From contig DJVI01000024.1 of the NCBI GenBank assembly GCA_002441125.1, positions 31,163-95,162 of the forward strand: DNA of 64,000 nt, in the 5' to 3' direction. Origin of the DNA: Caldifarciminota bacterium UBA6260. GTDB lineage: Bacteria > Hydrothermota > 32-111. The position numbers and the translations under genes are program-made. Below are positions 8,513 to 18,153 of the stretch, piece after piece; position 1 is the first letter of the stretch, and each line of letters starts with the position of its first letter. The notes beneath the pieces are model-generated. The model was not told the origin of the DNA, searched no databases, and saw only the letters and a program-made list of their open reading frames with translations.

Positions 8513-10050
8513 AAATAAAAAACGCTTTGATCTCTCTTTACAAAAAAGATGGAATTGAAGAACTTCTTGAAATTTTGAAGAAATACTCTGTTAATATATA
8601 TGCCACAAGTTCAACAGCAAAATACATTAAAGAATGTGGCTATGATGTTCATCAGACAGAAGAGATAACCGGAATCAGCGAACTTTTAGGAGGAAGAGTA
8701 AAAACTTTGAACACGGATCTTTTCGCTGGAATACTCGCCAGAAAAGATAAGGATGATACTTCAAAAATAAAAGTCCTTTTTGATCTTGTTGTTGTTGATC
8801 TTTACCCGTTCGAAGAGTATTTCAAAAATTCTAAAAATCCAAAAGAAGATTTAGATGAACTTATAGAAAAGATTGATATAGGTGGAGTTTCTCTGATAAG
8901 GGCTGCTGCAAAAAATTACAAATATGTTGGAATAATAGTTGATAAAAACGATTACAAAACAATTGCAAAACATATTGACGAGAATGATGGAGAAATTACA
9001 GATTACACTTTATCTTTACTCGCTCAAAAAGCTTTCAACAGAGTTGTTGAATACGATTCAACAATTTTCAAATTTTTTAGTATAATCAATGAAAACGAAT
9101 CTATGTTACCAAACAACTTGAATCTTATTTTGAAAAAGAAATCTGATCTCAGATATGGTGAAAACCCTCATCAGAAAGGATCACTCTATGTTGTAAGTGG
9201 TAGTAGAAATTCTCTTGCGGATCTTAAAGTGATTCAAGGTAAAGAGATGTCATTTAACAACTATCTTGATCTTGATGCAGCAATCAACATAACTTTATCT
9301 TTTGAACAACCAGCATGTTCTATAATCAAACATTGTAACCCTTGTGGTGTCGGAGTTGGAGATACCATTTCTGATGCTTTTCAGTTCGCTCATATTTCTG
9401 ATCCAAAATCAGCTTTTGGTGGAATAATCGCTTTAAACCGCGAATGTGATGAAGAGACAGCTGAAATGATAAGTCCCCTTTTCATGGAAGTCATTTATGC
9501 TCCATCCTTTTCTGAAAATTCTTTAAAAATTTTATCTAAGAAAAAAAATCTTAGAATAGTTGAAGGGGATGTTGAAATAAATAAGGAAGTAGAACTTAGA
9601 TCGCTTTCCGGTTGTTATCTTGCACAAAATAAGGATAACATTCAGGATAATACTTCTTTCTTTCAGGTTGTTACAGAAAAACAACCAACCGAGAAAGAGT
9701 GGGCCGCGATATACTTTGGATGGAAAGTTGTAAGATTTGTAAAATCGAACGCTATAGTTGTAGCTACACCCAATAGAACTATGGGTATATGCGGTGGACA
9801 AACATCCAGAGTTGATGCTGTTGAAATAGCTTTAAAAAAGGCAGGTGGTATGGCAGCATATACAGGTGGTTCAGCCCTCGCTTCTGATGGATTTTTCCCA
9901 TTCAGAGACTCTATTGATATTATCGCAAAAGAAGGGATATATGCTATCGTTCAACCGGGTGGTTCAATAAAAGATAAAGAGGTGATAGAAGCGTGTAATG
10001 AGCATGGTATCTCTATGGTATTTACAAATGTGAGACATTTTAAACATTGA
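8509..10050 (+). CDS. purH: Bifunctional AICAR transformylase/IMP cyclohydrolase
   Basis: Catalyses the last two steps of IMP synthesis. The 513-residue protein has an N-terminal MGS-like cyclohydrolase domain (about 1-130) and a C-terminal transformylase domain with 'LRYGENPHQ' (214-222), the catalytic Lys-His pair in 'IIKHCNPCG' (274-275) and a late 'GGQTSRVDA' motif. Length is normal for the family. It overlaps wecB by 4 bases and shares the operon with purL, purQ and apt downstream. Confidence 0.97.
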   Translation: MKIKNALISLYKKDGIEELLEILKKYSVNIYATSSTAKYIKECGYDVHQTEEITGISELLGGRVKTLNTDLFAGILARKDKDDTSKIKVLFDLVVVDLYPFEEYFKNSKNPKEDLDELIEKIDIGGVSLIRAAAKNYKYVGIIVDKNDYKTIAKHIDENDGEITDYTLSLLAQKAFNRVVEYDSTIFKFFSIINENESMLPNNLNLILKKKSDLRYGENPHQKGSLYVVSGSRNSLADLKVIQGKEMSFNNYLDLDAAINITLSFEQPACSIIKHCNPCGVGVGDTISDAFQFAHISDPKSAFGGIIALNRECDEETAEMISPLFMEVIYAPSFSENSLKILSKKKNLRIVEGDVEINKEVELRSLSGCYLAQNKDNIQDNTSFFQVVTEKQPTEKEWAAIYFGWKVVRFVKSNAIVVATPNRTMGICGGQTSRVDAVEIALKKAGGMAAYTGGSALASDGFFPFRDSIDIIAKEGIYAIVQPGGSIKDKEVIEACNEHGISMVFTNVRHFKH

Positions 10051-10057
10051 GGTGAAT

Positions 10058-11065
10058 ATGGGTTTCCCTGTTTATAGGAAAAGAAAACCAGTTATTGGGC
10101 TTGCTTTAGGATCTGGTGCTGCTAAAGGTTATGCTCATATAGGAGTTTTAAAAGTACTCGAAGAGTTGAAGATTAAGCCAGATATAATAACTGGAACTTC
10201 TATGGGCGCCCTTATTGGAGCTTTGTATGCTTCTGGTTATCTTGCAAAGGATATTGAGGAACTTGCAAATAAAATAGATAAAAAGGAAATGAGAAAACTT
10301 TTCAAAATAACTTTTGATGGTGCCGGACTTGTTAACGGTGAATTACTAAACAAATATATTGATTCTTTGCTCCCTGTTGAAACTTTCAATAAACTGAAAA
10401 TTCCTTTCGGTTGTGTAGCATGTAATATAATAGATGGAAGAGAGTTCAACTTCACAAAAGGTTTTTTAAGGGATGCTTTAAGAGCATCAATATCGATCCC
10501 AGGTATTATAACTCCAAAAGTTTTAAAAAATTATGCTCTTGTTGATGGAGGTTTAGTTAATCCTGTTCCAGTATCTTTATGCAGAAAACTTGGTGCCGAT
10601 ATAGTTATCGCTGTGAATGTTTTGCATACACCTATTTTAAAATGTAAATGCACAGATTTCCCCGTTATAGAAAGAATAGAGAATTATGATTCAAATAAGG
10701 ATGAAAAAGTAAAAAACTTTAATGAGAAGATTAAACTGATGTTAAAACAGGAGATCGAAGTTTTAGAAAATAAAGCAAAAATTATTGGTTCCCTTTTAAA
10801 TCTCAACGATAAATTGAATATAATGGATGTCATTTCCCAGACATTTATGATAGCAGAGTCTGACCTTGCCAACTTTAGATTGAGTTTTGATAAACCTGAT
10901 TTTTTAATACAACCTGATATGAGTTCTATAAAACATTTTGATTTTTATAAATCTGAAGAAGCAATACTTTTAGGTGAGAAGGAGATGTGGAAATTCGCAG
11001 CGGAAAGTAAAATATCTGACAGGTTAAAAAATTATGAGGCAGTTAAAAGATTTTTACATAGATAG
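10058..11065 (+). CDS. Patatin-like phospholipase, RssA type
   Basis: Predicted Ser-Asp dyad lipid acyl hydrolase, probably cytoplasmic or membrane-associated since no signal peptide is seen. The oxyanion-hole Gly-rich loop 'GSGAAKGYAHIG' (about 18-29), the nucleophile elbow 'GTSMG' (Ser48) and the dyad Asp in 'LVDGGLVNP' are present. I chose the ATG at 10058, preceded by GAGGTGA, over an in-frame GTG at 10052 that would itself be the Shine-Dalgarno. A 'CKC' pair follows the catalytic domain. The substrate is unknown. It overlaps the next gene by 32 bases. Confidence 0.9.
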   Translation: MGFPVYRKRKPVIGLALGSGAAKGYAHIGVLKVLEELKIKPDIITGTSMGALIGALYASGYLAKDIEELANKIDKKEMRKLFKITFDGAGLVNGELLNKYIDSLLPVETFNKLKIPFGCVACNIIDGREFNFTKGFLRDALRASISIPGIITPKVLKNYALVDGGLVNPVPVSLCRKLGADIVIAVNVLHTPILKCKCTDFPVIERIENYDSNKDEKVKNFNEKIKLMLKQEIEVLENKAKIIGSLLNLNDKLNIMDVISQTFMIAESDLANFRLSFDKPDFLIQPDMSSIKHFDFYKSEEAILLGEKEMWKFAAESKISDRLKNYEAVKRFLHR

Positions 11066-11915
11066 ATGTTTCCTTTGTGGAAACATGTGTGGGGCAAAAA
11101 GGATAGATGGAGAAAAGGGTTTATGCAATGCTGATAACACATTGAAGATAGCATCAAGAAATCTCCATTTTGGAGAGGAACCACCAATATCAGGAAAAGA
11201 TGGTTCTGGAACGATATTTTTTTCGAACTGCTCTATGAGATGTATTTACTGTCAAAACTATCCTATTTCTCAACTTTCTGTTGGAAATCCAACTGATGAG
11301 AAAGGTTTGGAAGAGATGATTCTTGAACTCCAGAAAAAGGGAGCCCGTAACATCAATTTTGTGACTCCTACACATTACACTTACCATATATATAAAGTTT
11401 TAAAAAATATAAAAGGAAAAGATTTGAAAATCCCTGTAGTATGGAACACATCATCTTATGAAAATCCAGAGATAGTTGATTATCTTGATCAGGTTGTAGA
11501 TGTCTACCTTTCAGATATAAGGTATTCGAACGACAAGGATGCGAAAAAGTATTCTTCTGTTGATAACTATTCTTCTATCGTTTTTAAAAATGTTAAAAAG
11601 TTTTATAAGCAGAAAGGGAACTTGAAAATAGATGAAGATGGTTATGCAAAGCAAGGTATAATAATAAGAATACTTCTTCTTCCCGGAAAGGTAAATGAGA
11701 TGAAGGAAATTATAAGATTCTGTTATGATAATTTTGGAAAAGAGATTTATCTTTCTTTGATGTCACAATATACGCCATATTTTAAAGCATTCGAAGATCC
11801 TTTGTTGAAAAGAAAAGTTTACAGTTATGAATACGAAAATATAGTTGAGTATGCAGACAGTTTAGGGCTTGAGAACTGTTTTATTCAGGAGTTTGAAAAT
11901 CTGGAGGAAAGATGA
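11034..11915 (+). CDS. Radical SAM protein of the PflX (COG1313) family
   Basis: Resembles pyruvate formate-lyase activating enzymes but belongs to the uncharacterised PflX branch. The [4Fe-4S]-SAM motif C-x3-C-x2-C is at Cys66, Cys70 and Cys73 ('CSMRCIYC'). A Cys-rich N-terminus (Cys12, 15, 19, 31) could bind a second cluster or zinc. At 293 residues it is complete for the family. It lies between a patatin and purL with overlaps of 32 and 4 bases. No glycyl-radical enzyme gene is in the window, so the target is unknown. Confidence 0.85.
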   Translation: MRQLKDFYIDRCFLCGNMCGAKRIDGEKGLCNADNTLKIASRNLHFGEEPPISGKDGSGTIFFSNCSMRCIYCQNYPISQLSVGNPTDEKGLEEMILELQKKGARNINFVTPTHYTYHIYKVLKNIKGKDLKIPVVWNTSSYENPEIVDYLDQVVDVYLSDIRYSNDKDAKKYSSVDNYSSIVFKNVKKFYKQKGNLKIDEDGYAKQGIIIRILLLPGKVNEMKEIIRFCYDNFGKEIYLSLMSQYTPYFKAFEDPLLKRKVYSYEYENIVEYADSLGLENCFIQEFENLEER

Positions 11916-14695
11916 TATTAGAAGTTGTTCCAAAACAAGATTATTTCGATTCCCTTGGACAGATAATAAAAAATGAAATTAAAAAATCTGAACACTCGAT
12001 AAAGAAAGTAAGGACATCCAATTTATACTTTTTTGATAAAGATGTTGATCTAAATTTTTTAAAGGATCTTCTCGTTGATTCTATAACAGATGATTTCTAT
12101 ATCCATCCACAGCATCCTTTCGAAAACACATTCTATATTGATATCTATTACAAAAATGGAGTTATGGATCCTGCAGGGGAAACTTTAAAAAATTATCTTA
12201 TAAAATCATCCTTTCAGGTAAACGATGTAAAAACTATAAGGAGATTTTATCTTTTTTCTGAAGAAAAAATTAACAGTGAAAAGGTAATAAAATTTTTTAA
12301 GAACAGATATTTCAATCCTCTCGTTGAACAGGCAGGAGAGTTTAAAGAAAAAATAAAGTTCCTTTCAAGGGATAAAGAATTCGAACTAAAATATATAGAT
12401 CTTGATTGTGATCTTGAGAAACTTTCAAAAGATATGGTTTTATCTTTGAACCTTGAAGAGATGAAAATGATAAAAGAATACTTCTATAAAAAATTGAAAA
12501 GAAAACCAACTGATGTTGAACTTGAAACTATTGCACAAACATGGTCAGAACATTGCGTACATAAGACTTTCAAATCACCATTCAGATACAAGAATAAGAG
12601 GATTAAAAACCTTTTTAAAGAAACTATAATGAAATCGAGTTATGAAATTAACCATCCAGATACTGTTTCTCTTTTTACTGATAACGCAGGTATAATAAAA
12701 TTTGATCAATTTAATAATATATGTTTTAAGGTTGAAACACATAACCACCCATCCGCTTTGGAACCATACGGAGGAGCTGGAACAGGAATAGGTGGAGTTA
12801 TAAGGGATATTATTGGAACCGGACTTTCGGCGAAACCTATTGCCAACACTGATGTTTTCTGCATTGGAATAGATGAAGGCGAGTTGGCAGAAAATGATTT
12901 TATAATCCCTCCAGATGAGATATTGAAAGGAGTTGTCGCAGGTGTCAGGGATTATGGAAACAGGATGGGAATCCCAACAATAAATGGTGCAGTTTGTTAT
13001 CATAAAAAATTTTTAGGGAATCCACTCGTTTTTGCAGGTAGCATAGGAATAATGAAATCAAGAAACAGTTTTAAAAAAGTAAAACAGAACGATTACATAG
13101 TCCTGATAGGGGGAAGAACTGGAAGGGATGGGATCCATGGTGCAACTTTCTCATCAACATCTTTAACTGAGGATTCGCAGGAAATTTCAAGTGGTGCTGT
13201 TCAGATAGGTAACCCTATTGAGGAAAAAAAGATGCTCGATGCTATAATGGAGATGGATGGACTTTTCAACGCAATAACCGATTGTGGTGCAGGAGGGCTT
13301 TCCTCAGCAGTAGGGGAGATGGGAGAGGAGACGGGAGCAATAGTATATCTTGAAAAAGTTCCATTGAAGTATGAAGGACTTTCATACAGCGAAATATGGA
13401 TCTCTGAAAGTCAGGAAAGGATGGTTCTTTCAGTCCCACCTAAAAATTTTGAAAAAATAAAGAAGATCGGAGAAAAATATAATACTGAAGTTACACATAT
13501 TGGTTATTTCAAAGGGAAAAAACTCGAGCTTTACTATAACGAGAAAAATGTTCTCTCACTCGATATGGATTTTTTGCATAAAGGTGTTCCTCTTTATGAA
13601 AAGAAAGCTTTACCTTATATAAATTTCAAAGAGAAAAAAAGAAAAACGAAATATAAATTTTCTCTCGATGATGCTCTTTTAAAAGTTATATCATCTAAGA
13701 ATGTAAGATCAAAAGAGTGGATTGTAAGACAGTATGATCATGAAGTACAATCACAAACTTTAATCAAACCTCTTGGAGGAAAGCCGAACAATTCCCCAAA
13801 CGATTCATCAGTTTTGTATCCACTCGATTCAAAAGAAAAATGTATAGTGGTTGGTTGCGGAATAAATCCAAGATATGGAGAGCTTAATGTTAAGAAGATG
13901 ACATACGCAGTTATTGATGAAGCTATAAGGAATGTCCTTTCACAGGGTGGAGATCTCGAACATACATTTTTACTTGATAATTTCTGTTTCGGTGATGTAA
14001 AGAATCCCCATACTTTGGGTGCTATAGTTGAATCAACTTTTGCGTGTTACGATTACACTGTAAAATTGAAAACTCCATTCATATCTGGGAAAGATTCACT
14101 TAACAACTATTTTATTATGAAAAACAAAGAGATCGAAATTCCACCAACTCTTTTGATATCAGCTTTATCGATTTCAGATGTTGATATGATTAGAAGTTCA
14201 TATTTTAAAATAACACAAAAACCTTCCTCAATTTTAATTTTGGGAAAGGAAACAAAGGATGAACTTGCAGGTTCCATACTTTACTCTGAATACAAAATCG
14301 ATGAAGGATTCGTTCCAAATATAGATATACAAGAGTCAGCAAAAATACACAAAAATTTTAACGAGTTGAACAAAAGAAGACTGTTAATATCAGCTCATGA
14401 CATTTCCGATGGAGGTCTTATTGTAACTCTATTTGAAAGTTGTATTGGAAATGATGTTGGATGTGAGATAAATACAGATAGTAAACTTGAACTTATCGAT
14501 TTTCTATTCTCAGAAACTCAAACAAGGTATGTTGTACAAGTTTATGATGATGATTTGGATTATGTTGAAAAGATTATTGGTAAAAAGTATATGAAAATTA
14601 TTGGAAAAGTTGTTAAAACACCTTCTATAAAAATAAAACACAAGAGAAAATCTTACACTTTCGAAACAAAAAAACTTTTGAAATATTATAGGTGA
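11912..14695 (+). CDS. purL: Phosphoribosylformylglycinamidine synthase, PurS-PurL fusion
   Basis: Synthetase component of FGAM synthase, fourth step of purine synthesis. The 927-residue protein begins with two PurS-like segments (about 1-75 and 75-160, the second with 'GVMDPAGETL'). The PurL core follows, with 'SEHCVHKTF' (about 208-216), the substrate/ATP region 'ETHNHPSALEPYGGAGTG' and a second AIRS-like half. It lacks the glutaminase domain, which is encoded next door as PurQ. Stand-alone PurL is typically 600-750 residues; the extra length is the fused PurS part. Starts as an ATGA overlap with the radical SAM gene. Confidence 0.95.
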   Translation: MILEVVPKQDYFDSLGQIIKNEIKKSEHSIKKVRTSNLYFFDKDVDLNFLKDLLVDSITDDFYIHPQHPFENTFYIDIYYKNGVMDPAGETLKNYLIKSSFQVNDVKTIRRFYLFSEEKINSEKVIKFFKNRYFNPLVEQAGEFKEKIKFLSRDKEFELKYIDLDCDLEKLSKDMVLSLNLEEMKMIKEYFYKKLKRKPTDVELETIAQTWSEHCVHKTFKSPFRYKNKRIKNLFKETIMKSSYEINHPDTVSLFTDNAGIIKFDQFNNICFKVETHNHPSALEPYGGAGTGIGGVIRDIIGTGLSAKPIANTDVFCIGIDEGELAENDFIIPPDEILKGVVAGVRDYGNRMGIPTINGAVCYHKKFLGNPLVFAGSIGIMKSRNSFKKVKQNDYIVLIGGRTGRDGIHGATFSSTSLTEDSQEISSGAVQIGNPIEEKKMLDAIMEMDGLFNAITDCGAGGLSSAVGEMGEETGAIVYLEKVPLKYEGLSYSEIWISESQERMVLSVPPKNFEKIKKIGEKYNTEVTHIGYFKGKKLELYYNEKNVLSLDMDFLHKGVPLYEKKALPYINFKEKKRKTKYKFSLDDALLKVISSKNVRSKEWIVRQYDHEVQSQTLIKPLGGKPNNSPNDSSVLYPLDSKEKCIVVGCGINPRYGELNVKKMTYAVIDEAIRNVLSQGGDLEHTFLLDNFCFGDVKNPHTLGAIVESTFACYDYTVKLKTPFISGKDSLNNYFIMKNKEIEIPPTLLISALSISDVDMIRSSYFKITQKPSSILILGKETKDELAGSILYSEYKIDEGFVPNIDIQESAKIHKNFNELNKRRLLISAHDISDGGLIVTLFESCIGNDVGCEINTDSKLELIDFLFSETQTRYVVQVYDDDLDYVEKIIGKKYMKIIGKVVKTPSIKIKHKRKSYTFETKKLLKYYR

Positions 14696-14699
14696 TATT

Positions 14700-15461
14700 A
14701 TGGATAAATTTTATTCACTCGTTATAAAGGCTGATGGGACAAATTGTGAGTTGGAAACATCTTTCATTCTAAAAAATGTTGGCTTCAAAAATGAGATACT
14801 AACAGTTGGAGAGATAATTCAAGATCCTAAAATTCTTGAAAAGTTCTCCTTCATAGTTTTCCCGGGAGGTTTCTCATATGGTGATTATACTGGAAGTGGA
14901 AGGATAGTTTCTTCAATAATAAAACATCATCTGTTTGAAAATTTCCAGAAACATATTAAAGATGGTAAACTCATTCTTGGAATATGTAACGGCTTCCAGA
15001 TACTTGTAAAATCTGGACTTCTTCCAAACACATCTGGCAATTGGCAACAGGAGGTCAGTTTAATATTCAACGACTCTTTCCATTATGAGGATAGATGGGT
15101 TAAACTCCTTGTTAACAAAAATACTATATTCACAAAAAACCTTCCAGATTACATATATCTTCCAGTTGCACATGGGGAAGGGAAATTTATTCACAGTTTC
15201 GATAAGGAAAAAATTGAAAAACTTGGAGCTTTCTTCTATGTTGATGAAAAAGGTAAAAAGAGTATGGATTATCCACAAAATCCAAATGGTTCTTTTGATT
15301 CTATAGCTGGAATAGTTGATGATACAGGAAAAATACTTGGAATGATGCCTCATCCAGAAAGGTTCAGGGATGAGAAACAATTTTACTTTGATGAAAAAAA
15401 TGATCCTTATGGTATAATAATATTTGAGAACGCTTATAGATATATAAAGGAGGAACTATGA
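14700..15461 (+). CDS. purQ: FGAM synthase glutaminase subunit
   Basis: Class I glutamine amidotransferase that supplies ammonia to PurL. The nucleophile Cys96 lies in 'GICNGFQIL', the oxyanion strand in 'FPGGFSYGDY' (54-63), and the His-Glu pair in 'MPHPERF' near the C-terminus. The length (253) is slightly above bacterial PurQ because of inserts around 110-200. It starts 4 bases after purL and overlaps the next gene by 4 bases, consistent with 1:1 co-production with PurL. Confidence 0.96.
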   Translation: MDKFYSLVIKADGTNCELETSFILKNVGFKNEILTVGEIIQDPKILEKFSFIVFPGGFSYGDYTGSGRIVSSIIKHHLFENFQKHIKDGKLILGICNGFQILVKSGLLPNTSGNWQQEVSLIFNDSFHYEDRWVKLLVNKNTIFTKNLPDYIYLPVAHGEGKFIHSFDKEKIEKLGAFFYVDEKGKKSMDYPQNPNGSFDSIAGIVDDTGKILGMMPHPERFRDEKQFYFDEKNDPYGIIIFENAYRYIKEEL

Positions 15462-16825
15462 AAAAATCGATATTCAGAATGTATGATGTAAGGGGAATTG
15501 CAGAAACAGATTTAAATAGTGGTGATGTATATAAAATTGGAAAAGCTTTTGCAACCTATATAAAAAGGAGAGGTGGTAAGAAGGTTGTTGCAGGAATGGA
15601 TGTCAGATTGTCAAGTCCAAGGATAAAAGAAGCTTTTGTAAATGGTGTTTTAGATACAGGTATTGATGTTATAGATGTTGGATTGGTAACAACACCAATG
15701 CTTTATTTCTCCCAGCATTATTTTAAAAGTGATGGTGGAATAATGGTTACAGGTTCTCACAATCCAATAGAGTACAATGGATTAAAGATGGTTGATCCAG
15801 ATGTGACGATATATGGTGATGTTATTTTAAGTTTTTATGAGATGATAATGAAAGGTGATCTTGAAAAAGGTGAAGGGAAACTTACAAAAGAGAATATAGA
15901 TGACGCTTATATAAACATGTGTGTTGAGAAGATAAAAATAAAGAAAGAGTTGAAAGTCCTCGTTGATCCGGGGAATGGAACAGCAGGTCCAATTGCGAAA
16001 AAGATTTTTGAAAAACTTAATGTTAAAGCTGATTTTATCAATTTTGAAAGGGATGGTAATTTCCCAAACCATTTACCTGATCCAACAGTTATGGAGTTTA
16101 TAAAAGAGTTGAGAGAAAAGACAGTAAAAGGTGGATACGATATCGGAATCGGATACGATGGAGATTGTGATAGGGTAGGAATAATAGATGAAAATGGTGA
16201 AGTTGTTTTCGGTGATCAAATACTTGGAATTCTATCAAAAGATATGCTTTCGAGGAATATGGGAGAAAAGGTTATTTTTGATGTAAAATGTTCTCAGGGA
16301 CTTGAGGAGTTGATTTTGAAGGAAGGTGGTGTTCCAATTATGCATAAAACAGGGCACTCACTTTTAAAAAGAAAGATGAAAGAGGAAAAAGCACTACTTG
16401 CGGGAGAGATGTCTGGACACATGTTTTTCGCTGAAAATTATTTCGGATTCGATGATGGACTTTACGCTTCCTTACTCATTTTAAGGATTATGTCGGAAAG
16501 AAATAAAAAAGTTTCAGAGCTGAAAAAAGAGATGCCTTACTATATTTCAACACCAGAGATAAGAGTTGACACAACAGATGAGGATAAATTTAAAATTGTT
16601 GATGAGATTGTTAAATACTACAAAGAGAAAAATTACAGAGTAGTTGATATAGATGGTGCAAGAGTTTATTTTGAAAATGGATGGGCTCTCGTTAGAGCTT
16701 CAAACACACAACCTATACTTGTTGTAAGATTTGAAGCAAAAGATGAAGAGAGTATGGAAAAGATTAGAAAGAATATTAAGGAAACACTTTCGAAATATAA
16801 ATCTGTTGATATAAAGAATGTATAA
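15458..16825 (+). CDS. Phosphomannomutase/phosphoglucomutase family
   Basis: Alpha-D-phosphohexomutase that moves phosphate between C6 and C1 of hexoses and feeds nucleotide-sugar synthesis. The 455-residue protein shows the phosphoserine loop 'TGSHNP' (Ser100), the metal loop 'DGDCDRVG' (about 231-238), the sugar loop 'GEMSGHMFF' (about 311-319) and the C-terminal phosphate loop 'RASNTQP'. It is of the AlgC/ManB type rather than GlmM (GEMSGH in place of GEQSGH). Mannose versus glucose preference cannot be read from sequence. Confidence 0.93.
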   Translation: MKKSIFRMYDVRGIAETDLNSGDVYKIGKAFATYIKRRGGKKVVAGMDVRLSSPRIKEAFVNGVLDTGIDVIDVGLVTTPMLYFSQHYFKSDGGIMVTGSHNPIEYNGLKMVDPDVTIYGDVILSFYEMIMKGDLEKGEGKLTKENIDDAYINMCVEKIKIKKELKVLVDPGNGTAGPIAKKIFEKLNVKADFINFERDGNFPNHLPDPTVMEFIKELREKTVKGGYDIGIGYDGDCDRVGIIDENGEVVFGDQILGILSKDMLSRNMGEKVIFDVKCSQGLEELILKEGGVPIMHKTGHSLLKRKMKEEKALLAGEMSGHMFFAENYFGFDDGLYASLLILRIMSERNKKVSELKKEMPYYISTPEIRVDTTDEDKFKIVDEIVKYYKEKNYRVVDIDGARVYFENGWALVRASNTQPILVVRFEAKDEESMEKIRKNIKETLSKYKSVDIKNV

Positions 16826-17267
16826 ACTTATTGGTGTTATCGGTGGTTCATCAATAAATGAAGAGCTTTTCAATGAGGCTGAAAAAATAGGACAGATGCT
16901 TGCATCTTTCAATGTGCCCGTTATATGTGGTGGCGGGAAAGGTGTTATGGAGGCAGTTTCTAAAGGTGTAAAAAGCAAAGGTGGAACAACTATAGGAATA
17001 CTTCCTTATGGAAAAGAAAGTGCAAACCCATACATAGATATAGCATTAGCAACAGGTATAGGATTTGCAAGGAATTACATTATTGTAAATTCATCCGATC
17101 TTATCATAGCGATTGATGGCAAATATGGAACTTTGACTGAAATAGGATACTCTTTACAGTTTGAAAAGCCCATTATAAGTTATAAGTCAAACATAGCTAA
17201 AGAACTTGGAATCAGAGAGGCTGAGAGTATAGAAGATATAAAAAAATTTGTTGAAGAAAATTTATGA
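16818..17267 (+). CDS. SLOG-fold nucleotide-binding protein (TIGR00725 type)
   Basis: Small Rossmann-like protein of 149 residues related to LOG/lysine decarboxylase-like proteins. It has 'GVIGGSS' at the N-terminus, the nucleotide-phosphate loop 'GGGKGVMEAVS', and 'GIGFARN' and 'GKYGTLTEI' motifs. The classical LOG signature PGGxGTxxE appears only as GKYGTLTE, so a true cytokinin-riboside phosphoribohydrolase role is not supported. The family may bind or process a nucleotide, but its function is unestablished. It overlaps both neighbours by 4-8 bases. Confidence 0.8.
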   Translation: MYKLIGVIGGSSINEELFNEAEKIGQMLASFNVPVICGGGKGVMEAVSKGVKSKGGTTIGILPYGKESANPYIDIALATGIGFARNYIIVNSSDLIIAIDGKYGTLTEIGYSLQFEKPIISYKSNIAKELGIREAESIEDIKKFVEENL

Positions 17268-17533
17268 AAACTTACGAGATACTTGTAAAAGGTTATGTTC
17301 AAGGTGTAGGGTTTAGATATTTTGTTCAAAGACTCGCGAAAAAAATTGGAGTGAAAGGTTATGTGAAAAACCTATTTTCTGGAGATGTTTTGATAATAGC
17401 ACAGGGAGAAAATTTCCAACTTGAAGATTTTATAAAGAGAGTAAAAATAGAACATCCTCACGCTGAGGTTAACGAGATGTTAATAAACCAGATCGAATCA
17501 TCAGAGTTTGATGATTTTACAATAGAATATTAA
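17264..17533 (+). CDS. acyP: Acylphosphatase
   Basis: Hydrolyses acyl-phosphate bonds. The 89-residue protein matches the family length and has the phosphate-binding cradle 'GYVQGVGFR' with catalytic Arg18 and Asn36 in 'GYVKNL'. It is embedded in the same tightly packed operon between a SLOG protein and apt. Its physiological substrate is not known from context. Confidence 0.95.
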   Translation: MKTYEILVKGYVQGVGFRYFVQRLAKKIGVKGYVKNLFSGDVLIIAQGENFQLEDFIKRVKIEHPHAEVNEMLINQIESSEFDDFTIEY

Positions 17534-17543
17534 AGGAGGTAAA

Positions 17544-18056
17544 ATGGATCTTAAAAGTTTTATAAGGGATATTCCAGATTTTCCAGTTAAAGGAATAATA
17601 TTCAAAGATGTCACACCTGTGATACTTGATCCTTACGCTTTTAAATACGCAGTTGATAAAATGAGTGAAGATTTCGATTTTTCAAAAATAGATAAAATAG
17701 CAGGAATAGAATCGAGAGGTTTCATATTTGGAATAGCAATAGCGAATAAATTCAACAAAGGTTTTATACCGATCAGAAAAAAAGGAAAACTTCCTTATAA
17801 AACTTATATGGAAACTTACTCTCTTGAATATGGAACAGCAACTATAGAGATGCATACCGATGCGGTTTCGAAAGGGGAGAATATACTACTTGTTGACGAT
17901 CTTCTCGCTACTGGTGGAACAATGAAGGCAGCTGCTAAACTTATCGAAAAGGCAGGTGGAAAGGTTGTAGGAACATCATTTTTAATAGAACTTGATTTTC
18001 TTAATGGAAGAAAAAATCTTGAAAATTACAAAATATCAAGTATAATTCACTTTTAA
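17544..18056 (+). CDS. apt: Adenine phosphoribosyltransferase
   Basis: Purine salvage enzyme making AMP from adenine and PRPP. The 170-residue protein carries the PRPP-binding motif 'LLVDDLLATGGT' (115-126), 'AGIESRGFIFG' (53-63) and the APRT-typical 'RKKGKLP' (78-84). AAAGGAGG sits 5 bases before the ATG. It is followed 5 bases later by a tRNA gene, so the tRNA may be processed from the operon transcript. Confidence 0.96.
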   Translation: MDLKSFIRDIPDFPVKGIIFKDVTPVILDPYAFKYAVDKMSEDFDFSKIDKIAGIESRGFIFGIAIANKFNKGFIPIRKKGKLPYKTYMETYSLEYGTATIEMHTDAVSKGENILLVDDLLATGGTMKAAAKLIEKAGGKVVGTSFLIELDFLNGRKNLENYKISSIIHF

Positions 18057-18061
18057 AAAAT

Positions 18062-18134
18062 GCCCCTGTAGCTCAGTGGATAGAGCATCTGTTTCCTAAA
18101 CAGAGGGCCACAAGTTCGATTCTTGTCAGGGGCA
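18062..18134 (+). tRNA. tRNA-Arg (anticodon CCT)
   Basis: A cloverleaf folds cleanly. The acceptor stem GCCCCTG pairs with CAGGGGC and has an A discriminator. The D arm contains GCTCAGTGGATAGAGC. The anticodon stem TCTGT/ACAGA closes the loop TTCCTAA with anticodon CCT, reading AGG. The T arm is ACAAG-TTCGATT-CTTGT. The 3' CCA is not encoded. It lies between apt and a TPR gene on the same strand. Confidence 0.97.
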
Positions 18135-18153
18135 GATAAAAAAGGAGATCAAT

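Noticed and set aside
12575..13003. 142-codon antisense ORF inside purL
   Set aside because: It lies opposite the conserved catalytic core of purL, with no motif or ribosome-binding site of its own.
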